A stretch of DNA of 64,000 nt from Kamptonema formosum PCC 10802 (GCF_000332335.1 NZ_KB235952.1:132644-196643); one strand, 5' to 3'; counted from the stretch's first letter, positions 26,200 to 34,858 are shown. Numbers and translations: made by a program. The notes: generated by a model not told the origin, from the sequence alone.

Positions 26200-27632
26200 A
26201 GAAAGCGATCCGATTTTTAGTTGACAGTTTAGAGGTAGTGTGCTAAGCGTTAGACTCCCCCCGGACTCATCGGCGGGGACTTGTGGGAGGCGCACTTTGA
26301 CCGCTGCCAAACTCTGGCCGGCTGGCGGCAAGAGTTTGCATCTGACTCAAAGCTCTCCTCTGTTGTGAGCCGTTTTGAAACTGGCGCTGGCCGGCTCTGG
26401 GGGGCACCCAGTCCCGACGCCACCGCTCCATTTTCCCGGGTGTGGCATTTCCAGATATGCTGAAACCCCGCTCTTGCGAGCGGTTCCGCACTGATGTCTT
26501 CTGCAAAGCTCTCACGCGCCGCCCCCCTGCTGTGGCCGGTCCCGGACAGCCCCTGTGCGGGGGAGCAACTGCTGGGCCCCCTGCCAGAGCCCCCCCGCCC
26601 AAGCATTAGCCAGACCAGTGAGCGAGAGCGCTGGCGCTGTTTGGCGGCAATGGAAGCGAGGGCGTCTGGTTGGCAAGTGGTGTTCCTTCGATCGGGGAAA
26701 TGTTGCAAGTGTTTGTCTATTCTATCCATAGGAGGCTTTCAGCCCCTACCGGCACTGGATCTGCCGTCGAGGAGCGCAGGCGCTTGAGAGCGAGCCGGTG
26801 GAACATTCAGCGGGTGAGTGCGATGATTTAGGCATTTGTTAAAAAATGTGTCATTATCCTGCGCTCTGCGGTGCGCCCTTGCGACTCTTCAGTCACTCTT
26901 ACTTGCCATTCTACTGACAGGGACGCGCTCATTTCCATAACGCATACCAATCCATTTTCCCACAGGACAGGAGTCTTGCGAAAAGCGGCGCGGTATTTTC
27001 AGAGCGCTCAGGCACCGGCTGCATTTGTCCCGACACTCTTAGAACTGACCGGCAAGAAAGTCAAGCTGTTTCAATCTGAGGCGAGGGGGAGGAATTCCCG
27101 GCGCTGGCACAATGGGCAAGGATTGAGCGCGAAACGGGTTCTGGCGCAACCTGCCCTCTAGCCGCCACTGACCCCTTGGCTTCTTGACCCCCACTCCCCT
27201 ATCTTAGCGCGCGGATTAGTGCTGTCGCAACTGGCGCTTTTGGAACTGAAGGCTGCCAGCTAGGGATCTGACAACCAGAGACGCCGGCACTGTTTGCCTT
27301 GCCTCGAAGAAGCAACACGGGTTTTGGGCGCACCATAAGCCACCCCGCCTGGGCAAAACCTAACCGCCACCTTTCTGGGCCGTCTGCCCCAAGGAATGGC
27401 CACCCTAAAAAATTCTCTCCTGATTTTGCTGCGCCGGCCCCAGGCAAGCGCACCTGCGGGCGAGCCGGTGGGTTGGGCTAAAGCCCAACTGCTTTCCGGG
27501 GGCTTTAGCCCAACTGCTTTCCGGGGTGCTGGCAGGAACCGAGGGATAGGGGGCTCAATCGAGGCGGCGGCAGGCGCAGTGGCGATACCGTTTACGATCG
27601 CTGCTTATTTTGCACATCCATTGGAGAATCCT
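26200..27632. other. Long non-coding stretch upstream of infC and the pentapeptide gene
   Basis: No supported gene lies in about 1.4 kb. Short frames are compositional. GGGCTAAAGCCCAACTGCTT units related to the repeat at position 1 lie at about 27474-27520. Promoters for infC (minus) and the pentapeptide gene (plus) should be inside. Confidence 0.5.
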
Positions 27633-28154
27633 GTGAGACTGAAAATACTTGCTATCTTCACACTGCTAGCGTCCCTGTTGCTGGGGACAGCAGCGGAAGC
27701 GGAAAATCCCCAACACGTCCGGCGGTTGCTAAACACCAAGCAATGCCGGGGGTGCAACCTGAGCGGCGCGAACCTCAGGCAAGCCGACCTCAAGGACGCG
27801 GACCTGCGAGACGCCTACCTCGCCGGTGCTGACTTGCAAGGGGCTGACCTGTCGAAAGCCCTGCTGGTTCGCGCGGATCTCAGGAACGCCAACCTGAGCG
27901 GTGCCACTCTCACCGGTGCTGACCTCAAGGAAAGCGCTCTCAATAACGCTAACTTGACGGGAGCTGACCTCAAACAGACGCGGATGAGTTTTGCTACTTT
28001 GGTGCAGGCGAACCTGCGCCAAGCCGATTTAAGGGGGGCTTACCTGATTCGCGCCAATCTCCGAGAAGCCAACCTGACTGGGGTAGATTTAACCAGTGTA
28101 ATTTTAACGAGAGCCACCATGCCTGATGGCACAATCCACAAGGACAAGGATTGA
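27633..28154 (+). CDS. Secreted pentapeptide-repeat protein
   Basis: The start GTG 27633 has GGAG seven bases upstream and is followed by a signal peptide (MRLKILAIFTLLASLLLGTA, cut near AEA). The mature part has C-x-x-C near its beginning (KQCRGCNLSGANL) and about 24 pentapeptides of A(D/N)LxX type, such as ADLKDADLRDAYLAGADLQG. The family forms a right-handed quadrilateral beta-helix. Many cyanobacterial members are exported to the periplasm or thylakoid lumen with unknown function. Length is 173 residues from this start. An upstream in-frame ATG at 27396 would give an unlikely Arg/Gly-rich extension. It precedes the AMIN-domain gene by 84 bases on the same strand. Confidence 0.85.
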   Translation: MRLKILAIFTLLASLLLGTAAEAENPQHVRRLLNTKQCRGCNLSGANLRQADLKDADLRDAYLAGADLQGADLSKALLVRADLRNANLSGATLTGADLKESALNNANLTGADLKQTRMSFATLVQANLRQADLRGAYLIRANLREANLTGVDLTSVILTRATMPDGTIHKDKD

Positions 28155-28238
28155 AAGCTGCCGCCATTGGCGGTAAGCGGTCCGGCGGCTGGCTTTCCGG
28201 GATGTCTGCAAACAGCGAACAGCAAGCAATTACCAGCC

Positions 28239-29354
28239 ATGCAAACAGCAAAATTAGCGGGAAAATTAGCGCGGTTAATTCCGGTGTCTCTGGCAGTGCT
28301 GGCCGGCGGCAGAGGGCTCGGCCACCGGCTGGTCACTCTGGCGCTCCTGGGAGCGATAGCCGCTATAGCGCCTGAAACGCTGCGGGGACCGGCACTGGCG
28401 GCTGTCCTGTCTTCCTGGGAATTTGACCCGGCGGCCAATCAGCTTGAACTGACGGTGGAGCAGGGCGCGAAGCCGACGTATTCTGTCCTCAACCAGCCGC
28501 CGCGCATTGTTGTGGAGCTGCCCAAAACCCAGCTGGCAGTCCGCAGGTCCCAAAAAAGCTACTCGGGTGCCCTTCGCCAAATTCAGGTGGAGGACTCCGG
28601 GACTGGCCAAGTGCGGATTGTTCTGGAGTTCTCTCCGGAGGTGATTTTGAATCCGGCACAGGTGAGGCTGCTGAAGGTGGCCGCGCCGGTGTCCACCGGC
28701 GCGTTCCAGGAGCGCTGGGTGCTGAATTTCTCGATTTCTGACACCGGCTCGCTGCCGGCACCGGCACCGGCACCGGTCCTGGTCCCTGTGGCGGAGACTC
28801 CCCGGGTGCCGCCGGCGTTTGATGGCCTGCCTGCGGCCAATCTTCCCCCCCTGCGTCCGGTATCCGGCTCCTCACCGGCACTGCTGCCGGTCGAGCGCAG
28901 CCCCCTGCCGGCGCTCCCCCCGGAACGCTCCGCCCTTCCCAGTTTGCCGCCTGCCCCTGCTGTCTCCGTTCCTCCTTTGCAGCGCCCCTCCCCACTCCCA
29001 CCGGCAGCCGGCAGCGCCTCCGCATCCCTGTTCCTCCCCGCCCGCACCCTGCTCAATTTGCGCTATCCCGGCGAGTGGGTGTTGCAGCTCCAGCCTGGGG
29101 AGCAACTGCAGGAAGTGTTGCTTATCGAGGACGAGATTCGCGACTCTTTTGGCAATATTCTCCTGCCGGCGGGAACTCAGGTGATTGGGCGCTTTGAAAC
29201 CAATCTCGGGGGCAGCCGATTTATTGCCCAGGGCATCAGTCTGTTCGGTCGCAATGTCCGTCTTGAGGCTGAATCGGAAAGGCTCTCCCAACTCTCCGCC
29301 CTTCAACCGGGCCAAATTGTCCGCGTCCGCTTGAAAGAGGCTCTCCGCCCATAG
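28239..29354 (+). CDS. AMIN-domain envelope protein
   Basis: The protein has a hydrophobic N-terminal segment (LVTLALLGAIAAIAPETL) acting as signal or anchor. An AMIN domain follows at about 55-150 (LSSWEFDPAANQLELTVEQG, PRIVVELPKT, GTGQVRIVLEFSPEV). After a Pro/Ala/Ser-rich spacer of about 100 residues comes a C-terminal beta domain (GNILLPAGTQVIGRFETNLG, GRNVRLEAESERLSQL) resembling the VirB10/TrbI-like barrel found in such proteins. AMIN domains target proteins to the periplasm, peptidoglycan or secretins. Start ATG 28239 gives 371 residues; a TTG at 28167 is also in frame. Role in wall or pilus assembly is inferred. Confidence 0.8.
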   Translation: MQTAKLAGKLARLIPVSLAVLAGGRGLGHRLVTLALLGAIAAIAPETLRGPALAAVLSSWEFDPAANQLELTVEQGAKPTYSVLNQPPRIVVELPKTQLAVRRSQKSYSGALRQIQVEDSGTGQVRIVLEFSPEVILNPAQVRLLKVAAPVSTGAFQERWVLNFSISDTGSLPAPAPAPVLVPVAETPRVPPAFDGLPAANLPPLRPVSGSSPALLPVERSPLPALPPERSALPSLPPAPAVSVPPLQRPSPLPPAAGSASASLFLPARTLLNLRYPGEWVLQLQPGEQLQEVLLIEDEIRDSFGNILLPAGTQVIGRFETNLGGSRFIAQGISLFGRNVRLEAESERLSQLSALQPGQIVRVRLKEALRP

Positions 29355-29498
29355 GAAATCGGGCGCAAGTGTGCTGCTTTGATGAATAACCCCTCCTCCG
29401 GTCCCCCTTCCCTCCAGCAGGGAGGGGGTGTCAGAGGGGGGTTTCAATTTGGTCTGAAACGTTTGGCAAAAGTGTCTCTCGTTTGCCCCACCGGCACT

Positions 29499-29522
29499 GG
29501 GGTGCGCGTAAAGGCGCACCCC
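29499..29522 (-). terminator. Hairpin downstream of psbY
   Basis: GGGGTGCGC, a six-base loop GTAAAG, then GCGCACCCC; it begins eight bases past the psbY stop codon on the minus strand. No strong T-run follows. It also lies downstream of the convergent AMIN gene. Confidence 0.55.
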
Positions 29523-29529
29523 TCTCGCT

Positions 29530-29649
29530 TTAGGTTTCTTTGCTCAAAAACCCTTGGATTTGTTTGATGGCTGCCGGAGCAATGTTAAACACTGCCCAAC
29601 CGGCGGCCAGCAGCAGTGGCCCAACAACGATCAGTACGCGCCAATCCAT
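29530..29649 (-). CDS. psbY: Photosystem II protein PsbY
   Basis: This 39-residue protein reads [20 protein letters not shown] followed by [19 protein letters not shown]. The MDWR start, a single membrane helix, the GWAVFNI motif and an amphipathic basic tail are typical of PsbY, a peripheral low-mass subunit of photosystem II near cytochrome b559. It inserts in the thylakoid membrane. AAGGGGG lies eight bases upstream of the ATG. The gene stands alone on the minus strand between the AMIN gene and a heptamer repeat array. It is evidence that the host is an oxygenic phototroph. Confidence 0.93.
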   Translation of the reverse strand: MDWRVLIVVGPLLLAAGWAVFNIAPAAIKQIQGFLSKET

Positions 29650-29742
29650 AGTCAATTCCCCCTTGTTACAAAACTGTTACGCGGTTCTCAGTTTTTATAT
29701 TTTGCTCTGAAAGGGCGGATTTTTCCAGTCCTTTTGCCTGGG

Positions 29743-29838
29743 ATTGGGCATGGGGCATTGGGCATTGGGCATTGGGCATGGGGCATTGGGTATTGGGCAT
29801 TGGGCATTGGGCATGGGGCATTGGGCATTGGGCATGGG
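29743..29838. repeat. Heptamer repeat GGGCATT/GGGCATG
   Basis: About 13 units of GGGCATT, GGGCATG and GGGTATT lie upstream of psbY. It is the same class as the arrays at 3763 and 17344. Confidence 0.9.
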
Positions 29839-29885
29839 GGGTGTGCTGCCAAACCCCTGACAGCCCAGAGCAAATTTATTAATCT

Positions 29886-30381
29886 CCGAAAGAACGGTCT
29901 TTACAAAACCGGCTTTCAGACGGGTTTTGTATATATGCTTTCTTCCGGAAGTAAGGAATATTGTTAGATTTTGGACTGGGGATGTCGGGTTTTTGGGCGG
30001 ATTGCGCCCGACTTGGGACTGAAATTTGGCCACTGGACCCTGGAAATCCCCTCTTCGCTGCCGGCAGAGGGGGTGCCGGTGCCTCAAATTCTGTAATATC
30101 CGAAAGAACGGTCTTTACAAAACACGGGTTTAGACGGGTTTTGTATATATGCTTTCTTCCGGAAGTCAGGAATATACTTAGATTTTGGACTGGGTATCTC
30201 GGGATTTGGGGCGGATTGCGCCTGACTTGGGGCTGAAATTGGGCCACTGGACCCTGGAAATGGCCTCCTCGCTGCCGGCAGAGGGGGTGCCGGTGCCTCA
30301 AATTCAGTCATATCCGAAAGAACGGTCTTTACAAAATCCGGCTTTAGACGGGTTTTGTATATATGCTTTCTTCCGGAAGTG
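29886..30381. repeat. 214-bp tandem repeat, two full units and a partial third
   Basis: The marker CCGAAAGAACGGTCTTTACA starts at 29886, 30100 and 30314. Each unit includes an inverted pair TACAAAACC...GGTTTTGTA, then GCTTTCTTCCGGAAGT, TTTTGGACTGGG, GGCCACTGGACCCTGGAAAT and GCCGGCAGAGGGGGTGCCGG. The units are very similar, so the expansion is recent. A degenerate inverted copy lies near 14892. No protein-like frame is conserved across the units. Confidence 0.92.
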
Positions 30382-30459
30382 GGATAGGGGGCTTGGGGCG
30401 CTGCGGCGAGAGTGGGGAACTGAACAATCTCCAATGCGCCATGTCTCATGCCCCATACC

Positions 30460-31017
30460 CTATGCCCTATGCCCACAGAATCCGAGATTGGTGCCTCTGC
30501 CGGCATGGACTAAGGCGAGTTGCTCGTAGCGGAGCGCGTGCTCTATGAGTCCAGCTGCCTCAGCTTCGGATACGTCTCGCACCCGCTTGGCTGGCACGCC
30601 GATAACGAGGGATAGGGGGGGCACGTCTTTGGTGACAATGGCACCGGCACCGATGATGCTGCCGGTGCCGACGCGCACGCCGTCCATAACGACTGCGCCA
30701 ATGCCGATCAGGCTGCCGCGCTCAATATAAGCTCCGTGAACGACGGCGCGGTGCCCAACGGTGACGCAATCTTCTAAAATGGTGGGGCTGCCTGGGTCGC
30801 CGTGCAGGACCGCTCCATCTTGGATATTGGTGCGCTCGCCGATTTCGATGCGCTCGACATCGCCGCGCACGACGGCGCTGTACCAGATGCTGGCACCGGC
30901 ACCCAGTAACACCGAGCCGGTGACGGTGGCGTTGGGGGCGACGAAAGCTGCTTGGGAGAGGTCGGGAGGGGGCCAGAAGGATGCCGGTGGGGGGAAGATA
31001 TCGTTAAAATTGCTCAC
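30460..31017 (-). CDS. Gamma-carbonic anhydrase-like hexapeptide protein
   Basis: This 185-residue left-handed beta-helix protein has hexapeptide repeats (ATVTGSVLLGAGASIWYSAV, then VERIEIGERTNIQDGAVLHG). The zinc-ligand histidines of gamma-carbonic anhydrases are present in VLHGDPG, VTVGHRAVVHG, and the C-terminal part GAGAIVTKDVPPLSLVIGVP is typical of the YrdA/PaaY/CcmM-N group. In cyanobacteria such proteins may interconvert CO2 and bicarbonate or help inorganic carbon use; activity cannot be told from sequence. It starts at ATG 31017 and is divergent from the TIGR02652 gene. Confidence 0.87.
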   Translation of the reverse strand: MSNFNDIFPPPASFWPPPDLSQAAFVAPNATVTGSVLLGAGASIWYSAVVRGDVERIEIGERTNIQDGAVLHGDPGSPTILEDCVTVGHRAVVHGAYIERGSLIGIGAVVMDGVRVGTGSIIGAGAIVTKDVPPLSLVIGVPAKRVRDVSEAEAAGLIEHALRYEQLALVHAGRGTNLGFCGHRA

Positions 31018-31122
31018 TAGGGTATCCGCAATCAGGTGAATGCCCGTAGAATTCGGCTGGGGACAGAGTGCCCCTAGCTATAATAAAAGCACTAAAAGTG
31101 CCGCATAATATACTATGCTGGT

Positions 31123-31641
31123 ATGCCCTCAATGATTAACCCAGGCTTGCAGTACCCTATTTTTGGCTCGGAGATTCAGTGTCCCCACTGCCGGCAGACG
31201 ATTCCGGCACTGACGCTGACGGATACTTATTTGTGCCAGCGTCACGGGGCGTTTGAGGCCAATCCCAAGACGGGTGAGCTGATCCATCTCCAGTCCGGTC
31301 GTCACTGGCGCATGTGGAACAATGAGTGGTACCGGCAGCACACCCATCCTGACGGGATTCGCTTTGAAATCCACGAGGCGCTCGACCGGCTCTACACTCA
31401 AGGCTTCCGGGCGACTCGCGTGATTATCGCCAGCCGCTATATGGATTTGATTAGCTCCTATTTGGAGCGCAGCACGCCTTGGCGGGGTCAGGGGGAGCCT
31501 CAAAAACCCCGTCTCTACGGTTTGCCGGTGGAGTTCAGTCCGGACCCCTCGGACGATCCCTGCTGGGAGGTGATTAATTTTGAGCTGGAAAAAGAGCCGG
31601 GGGTGCCTATTCGCTACCCCTATTTCCGCTTGTTTGAGTAG
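31123..31641 (+). CDS. TIGR02652-family cyanobacterial protein
   Basis: This 172-residue protein is of a conserved cyanobacterial family without known function. It has a zinc-ribbon-like pair CPHC near residue 24 and a further Cys/His (YLCQRHGAFEANPKTGELIH), then a conserved core HWRMWNNEWYRQHTHPDGIR and ASRYMDLISSYLERS. The C-terminus is PYFRLFE. A short start at ATG 31132 (MINPGLQYPIFG) is equally possible. The CxxC-x(n)-CxxH pattern suggests metal binding. It is divergent from the carbonic-anhydrase-like gene, with a 105-base gap, and is followed by the VOC gene. Confidence 0.82.
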   Translation: MPSMINPGLQYPIFGSEIQCPHCRQTIPALTLTDTYLCQRHGAFEANPKTGELIHLQSGRHWRMWNNEWYRQHTHPDGIRFEIHEALDRLYTQGFRATRVIIASRYMDLISSYLERSTPWRGQGEPQKPRLYGLPVEFSPDPSDDPCWEVINFELEKEPGVPIRYPYFRLFE

Positions 31642-31742
31642 CGCTTCCGCCGGCGCGACCGGCACATCCCGGACCGGCGGGACTCCTGTCCCACACGCGG
31701 TTAATTTCCCGCTGCCTGTTGACAGCAAACAAATTTTATGCT

Positions 31743-32177
31743 ATGCACCACGCTTCTATCCGCACTGCCAATATTTACCGGGCGATGGCGTTTTACGAAC
31801 AGTTGGGCTTTGCTGTCTGTGAGCGCTTTACTGCGGGGATAACTCTGGCTTGCTGGATGGAAGGGTTGGGCGGGCGCATTGAGCTAATCCAAGTTCCCCA
31901 GCCAAAACCAGCACCGGATGCTTTTGAGGACGAGCACTATACGGGGTACTATCATCTATCTTTTGATCTCACCGGCATGACGCCGGAGCTGCCGGGCTGG
32001 CTGAGCGCTTTGCGGGAGCGCTTTGCGCTAGCTGCCGGTGAGGGGCAAGATTTGTTGCCACCCCTGAAGGTACTCTTGGAGCCCACTCAGCAGATGATTG
32101 GCGAGCGCGTTTATGAGGTGGCTTTTATTGCTGATGCTGATGGGTTGCCTTTAGAGTTTATCAGAGTTTTGAGCTAA
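31743..32177 (+). CDS. VOC/glyoxalase-like protein
   Basis: This 144-residue protein has the vicinal-oxygen-chelate fold: HHASIRTANIYRAMAFYEQL at the start and a second half with YYHLSFDLTG and VAFIADADGLPLEFIRVL. The metal ligands expected for lyases are His in the first motif, Glu in GRIELIQVP, His in YYHLSF and Glu in LEFIRV, and all four can be placed, so it may be catalytically active. Substrate is unknown; methylglyoxal lyase, dioxygenase and resistance roles all occur in the family. ATG 31743 is used because an upstream TTG start gives only eight extra residues. Confidence 0.82.
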   Translation: MHHASIRTANIYRAMAFYEQLGFAVCERFTAGITLACWMEGLGGRIELIQVPQPKPAPDAFEDEHYTGYYHLSFDLTGMTPELPGWLSALRERFALAAGEGQDLLPPLKVLLEPTQQMIGERVYEVAFIADADGLPLEFIRVLS

Positions 32178-32356
32178 TTGCAAGGGGGCGATACCCCCCA
32201 CCCCTATTTGCCAGTAGGGTGGGTTCTGCTGTTTGCGGAACTCACCATTTTGGTGTGGGGAGGGGGTGGGGGGGATTTGTTGGGGTGGGGGGCGGGTGCC
32301 GGTGGGGAGTGAGGGGTGGGAAAATGGGGTGTTGCAGTTGATTTTGATTATATCTT

Positions 32357-32851
32357 ATGTTGCGGTTTTTTTCTGAGCTTGTCAAGGGGCTGGTGTGCCG
32401 GTGGGGGCTTTGGGCGCTGCTGGGGGCTGTTTTGGGGTTGGGTGTGGCGGTGACGCCACCTGCTGCGGCGGCGCTTGATTTGTTGCGGCAGCCGGTGGCT
32501 GAGGTTAAAGTGAGTTTGGGGAGTGCTGGGAATGAGCTGAAGTTTGTGCCAAATCAGCTAGAATTTGTGGCGGGAAAGCGGTACAAATTGGTGCTAGACA
32601 ATCCAAGTTCGGTGAAGCACTATTTTACTTCTAAGGATTTTGCTGATGCTAGCTGGACGCAAAAGGTTGAAGCGGGTAAGGTGGAGATTAAGGGTGCGAT
32701 TCGCGAGCTTGAATTGAAGCCTGGGGCTGTGGCGGAGTGGGTTTTTGTGCCGATTAAGCCGGGAATTTATTCGCTGCGCTGTCCGATTCCGGGACACACT
32801 GAGGCGGGAATGACTGGCATGATTAAGGTTGTGGTTGGGGAGCCGGTGTAA
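32357..32851 (+). CDS. Exported cupredoxin (blue copper) protein
   Basis: This 164-residue protein has a signal peptide (residues 1-39, LWALLGAVLGLGVAVTPPAA, cut near AAA). A cupredoxin domain follows. The type-1 copper ligands are visible: His88 (VKHYF), Cys142 and His147 in RCPIPGHTEAGM, and Met152. This order matches plastocyanin-like and nitrosocyanin/COX2-type proteins. It would be in the periplasm or thylakoid lumen and carry or store copper or electrons. It is longer than plastocyanin and lacks plastocyanin's usual sequence, so a role as its substitute is not implied. A hairpin follows immediately. Confidence 0.85.
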   Translation: MLRFFSELVKGLVCRWGLWALLGAVLGLGVAVTPPAAAALDLLRQPVAEVKVSLGSAGNELKFVPNQLEFVAGKRYKLVLDNPSSVKHYFTSKDFADASWTQKVEAGKVEIKGAIRELELKPGAVAEWVFVPIKPGIYSLRCPIPGHTEAGMTGMIKVVVGEPV

Positions 32852-32855
32852 TCGC

Positions 32856-32883
32856 AGGGTGCGTTTCGTGGGGAACGCACCCT
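32856..32883. terminator. Hairpin between convergent cupredoxin and HicB genes
   Basis: AGGGTGCGTT, an eight-base loop, then AACGCACCCT. The same GGGTGCGTTCC hairpin family recurs at 40877-40911. It serves both converging genes. Confidence 0.65.
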
Positions 32884-33091
32884 ACTGGTGCAACTCACAG
32901 CCTGTTTCTTCGAGAATTTCTTCTAGGGTGCCATGTTCTGCTGCGGTGACTAAAAACAGGTGCACGGCTTCATCTAAGGCGATTCTGGCTGAGTCTGGCG
33001 TATCTCCGGAACTCATCACATCTAGTGGCATCGCGTGGGCTACAAATTGATTCCCTTCTTTCCAGATTTGAACCGTGTATTCGATATTCAT
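32882..33091 (-). CDS. HicB-family antitoxin-like protein, orphan
   Basis: This 69-residue protein has the partially degraded RNase-H-like HicB fold: MNIEYTVQIWKEGNQFVAHA, MSSGDTPDSARIALDEAVHL and ILEETGCEL. HicB neutralises HicA, an mRNA-cleaving toxin. No hicA is found within 300 bases on either side, so it is an orphan and may act elsewhere or as a general regulator. A possible TATACT promoter box lies 35 bases upstream of the ATG (33125-33130 on the plus strand). The gene is convergent with the cupredoxin gene and ends in the shared hairpin. Confidence 0.75.
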   Translation of the reverse strand: MNIEYTVQIWKEGNQFVAHAMPLDVMSSGDTPDSARIALDEAVHLFLVTAAEHGTLEEILEETGCELHQ

Positions 33092-33420
33092 CGTTGGTAT
33101 CCTGCGATTGTTCCCTTGGCTCTAGTATAGCATGGGATTGCAAGTTGCGGGGGAAACAAGTGGGGGCGTCTCACTTTTGTATGGCTCCTTTGAACCCCAC
33201 CCCCTAACCCCCTACCCGCTTGCGGGGAGGGGGAACTGGAAACCGGCTTTCTTGCTACAGTTGTAGGGGCGGGTTTACCCAAGAAGTTATAACTATGCTA
33301 TAATATTTTTAACTGACACGGGCAAGTTAAGAAGTACCTGAGGAGCATTAGCGGTGCCGGTGTCAGAGATAGGATAGGGATAGGCTGGAGATTGAATTAG
33401 ATGAAAATGGGGAGGTTGTC

Positions 33421-33981
33421 ATGTCTCTGGAGTTACTCAGACGGCAGTTTACGGTAAAAACTTACCAGAAAATGATTGAAGCGGGTATCTTTACGGAAGA
33501 GGACAGGGTAGAATTGATACGAGGGGAGATTATTGAGATGACACCTATTGGAAGACGGCATGCGGCGTATGTGAATCGATTGGTAACACTGTTCACCGGC
33601 TGTCTTGGCAATCGCGCAATAGTTGCTCCCCAAAATCCTGTAGAATTAGGGGAGCGATCTCAACCCCAGCCAGATGTGGCGCTGCTGCAACCGCGCCCGG
33701 ATTTCTACGAAGCTGTATATCCCCAGCCAGAGAATATCTTCCTGTTGGTGGAGGTGGCTGATACAGCGGTTGAATCTGACCGGCTAGTGAAAATTCCCCT
33801 TTATGCGGAAGAAGGGATTTTGGAAGTTTGGCTGGTGGATATTAATGAGGAATGTGTGGAAGTTTACCGGCAACCGGCACCGGCTGGCTACCAGGAGGTG
33901 CGCAAGTGCCGGCGGGGTGACAGTTTGTCTTTGCTGGCTTTTCCTGATATAACTATTATAGCGGATGAAGTGCTGGGTTAG
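33421..33981 (+). CDS. Uma2-family endonuclease-like protein (DUF820)
   Basis: This 186-residue protein is of the Uma2 family, very expanded in cyanobacteria, with a restriction-endonuclease-like PD-(D/E)XK fold. The motifs present are EEDRVELIRGEIIEMTPIGR, SQPQPDVALLQPR, FLLVEVADTAVESDRLVKIP, YAEEGILEVWLVD and GDSLSLLAFPDITI. The conserved acidic residues are the Glu of RGEII, Asp of QPDVA and Glu of LVEVAD. Physiological role is unknown; some act with mobile elements or as DNA-cutting effectors. GGGGAGG lies five bases upstream of the ATG. Its last 26 bases overlap the end of the convergent DUF6887-like gene. Confidence 0.87.
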   Translation: MSLELLRRQFTVKTYQKMIEAGIFTEEDRVELIRGEIIEMTPIGRRHAAYVNRLVTLFTGCLGNRAIVAPQNPVELGERSQPQPDVALLQPRPDFYEAVYPQPENIFLLVEVADTAVESDRLVKIPLYAEEGILEVWLVDINEECVEVYRQPAPAGYQEVRKCRRGDSLSLLAFPDITIIADEVLG

Positions 33982-34324
33982 GAGAGGGAAGCCGGCTTTT
34001 TGGCAGCACCGGCAAGATGCCGGTGTTCCCAATTGGTGTGACAGCAGCAAGAACCGGCTCGGATAGAGTGAGTGCCGCTTTTTGTCTGGGTGAAGTTACT
34101 TTTCTTTTTGTTTTTCCCTGTCTTATTCGATTCGCTGGCGGAGGGCTGACTCTGCTTGGCTGATATTTTCTTCTAGCGCCTTCAGGAGTAAACAGGGGCG
34201 GCATGGTTTTCCATTTGAGGCTGGGATGATGAAACAGCGCACGAATGGCTTCAATATCGTCCCGGTGTTCGAGGACGTAGGCTCTTAATTCAGGAACGCT
34301 CATTTGTTCAAAGTTGGGTTTCAT
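33956..34324 (-). CDS. DUF6887-like small protein, long basic tail
   Basis: The start ATG 34324 gives MKPNFEQMSVPELRAYVLEH followed by RDDIEAIRALFHH, matching the second such gene at 34475-34858 (MPPNFEEMTNAELKAYALAH). This pattern is a small cyanobacterial family I recall as DUF6887, often paired with DUF6888. The remaining 80 residues are Pro/Arg/Lys-rich and unlike the paralogue; the last part (TPIGNTGILPVL) resembles a translated dispersed repeat, so the true end may have been altered by an insertion. It converges on and overlaps the Uma2 gene by 26 bases. Toxin-antitoxin function is suspected only from the pairing. Confidence 0.6.
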   Translation of the reverse strand: MKPNFEQMSVPELRAYVLEHRDDIEAIRALFHHPSLKWKTMPPLFTPEGARRKYQPSRVSPPPANRIRQGKTKRKVTSPRQKAALTLSEPVLAAVTPIGNTGILPVLPKSRLPSPNPALHPL

Positions 34325-34376
34325 AGAAATACCCGTTGCCGGAAGGGGGTATAATGATTTGCAGTTCACCGGCGAT
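34308..34376 (-). pseudogene. Fragment of a DUF6888-like gene
   Basis: In the frame overlapping the start of the 33956-34324 gene, the minus strand reads IAGELQIIIPPSGNGYFYET then QL and a stop. It matches the end of the DUF6888-like protein at 34842-35033 (FAGEELQIIVYPNGRWRFLD then ATEL). The upstream two thirds are missing and replaced by the GATTGAAATCGCGGC repeat. So the first pair has lost its partner by a repeat-associated deletion. Confidence 0.7.
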
Positions 34377-34474
34377 TGAAATCGCGGCTATACAGACAAA
34401 GCCCGCCTGCGCGGGCTAAAAAAGTCGCGATAGCTGCTGGCTTCCTGTAAAGTTGCCTGGGAACGAGGGAACTC

Positions 34475-34858
34475 TCAACTCTGAGATCCTTGGCTTTTTT
34501 CTGCCTCAATTTTCTGGCGCAGCTTCTCCTCTACTTCCTTTTCAATTTGCTGGCGCAGCTTTTTCTCCACTTCTCGCTCAATTTGCTGGCGGAGTCTTTC
34601 CTCCATCTCTTTTTCCGGCTGGGGTGGCTTGCCCTCTAGCTGCTGAGAGGATTGACGGCTTTTTTTGTCAAGGATTTGTTTGAACAGTTCAAGTTGCTGC
34701 TGCTCCTCCTCTTTAGTCTTTGGCGGGGAAAAGACTGTGACTTCTGAGTCGGGGCGGCGGCGGCGGAAAAGAACGCGCAAAGGCTCAATTTCGTCCCGGT
34801 GGGCGAGAGCGTAAGCTTTCAGTTCAGCGTTGGTCATTTCTTCAAAGTTCGGTGGCAT
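34475..34858 (-). CDS. DUF6887-like protein with coiled-coil tail
   Basis: This 127-residue protein starts MPPNFEEMTNAELKAYALAH, matching the paralogue at 33956-34324. After about 60 residues it becomes a highly charged coiled coil with repeats of the type LRQQIEREVEKK, LRQQIEKEVEEK, LRQKIEAEK. The helix could mediate oligomerisation. Its ATG overlaps the 3' end of the DUF6888-like gene, a sign of coupled translation. Function is unknown; the coupled-pair arrangement recalls toxin-antitoxin modules, though no nuclease motif is seen. Confidence 0.7.
   Translation of the reverse strand: MPPNFEEMTNAELKAYALAHRDEIEPLRVLFRRRRPDSEVTVFSPPKTKEEEQQQLELFKQILDKKSRQSSQQLEGKPPQPEKEMEERLRQQIEREVEKKLRQQIEKEVEEKLRQKIEAEKSQGSQS

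Noticed and set aside
33092-33420. hicA partner for the HicB gene
   Set aside because: No frame with the HicA double-stranded-RNA-binding pattern on either strand.
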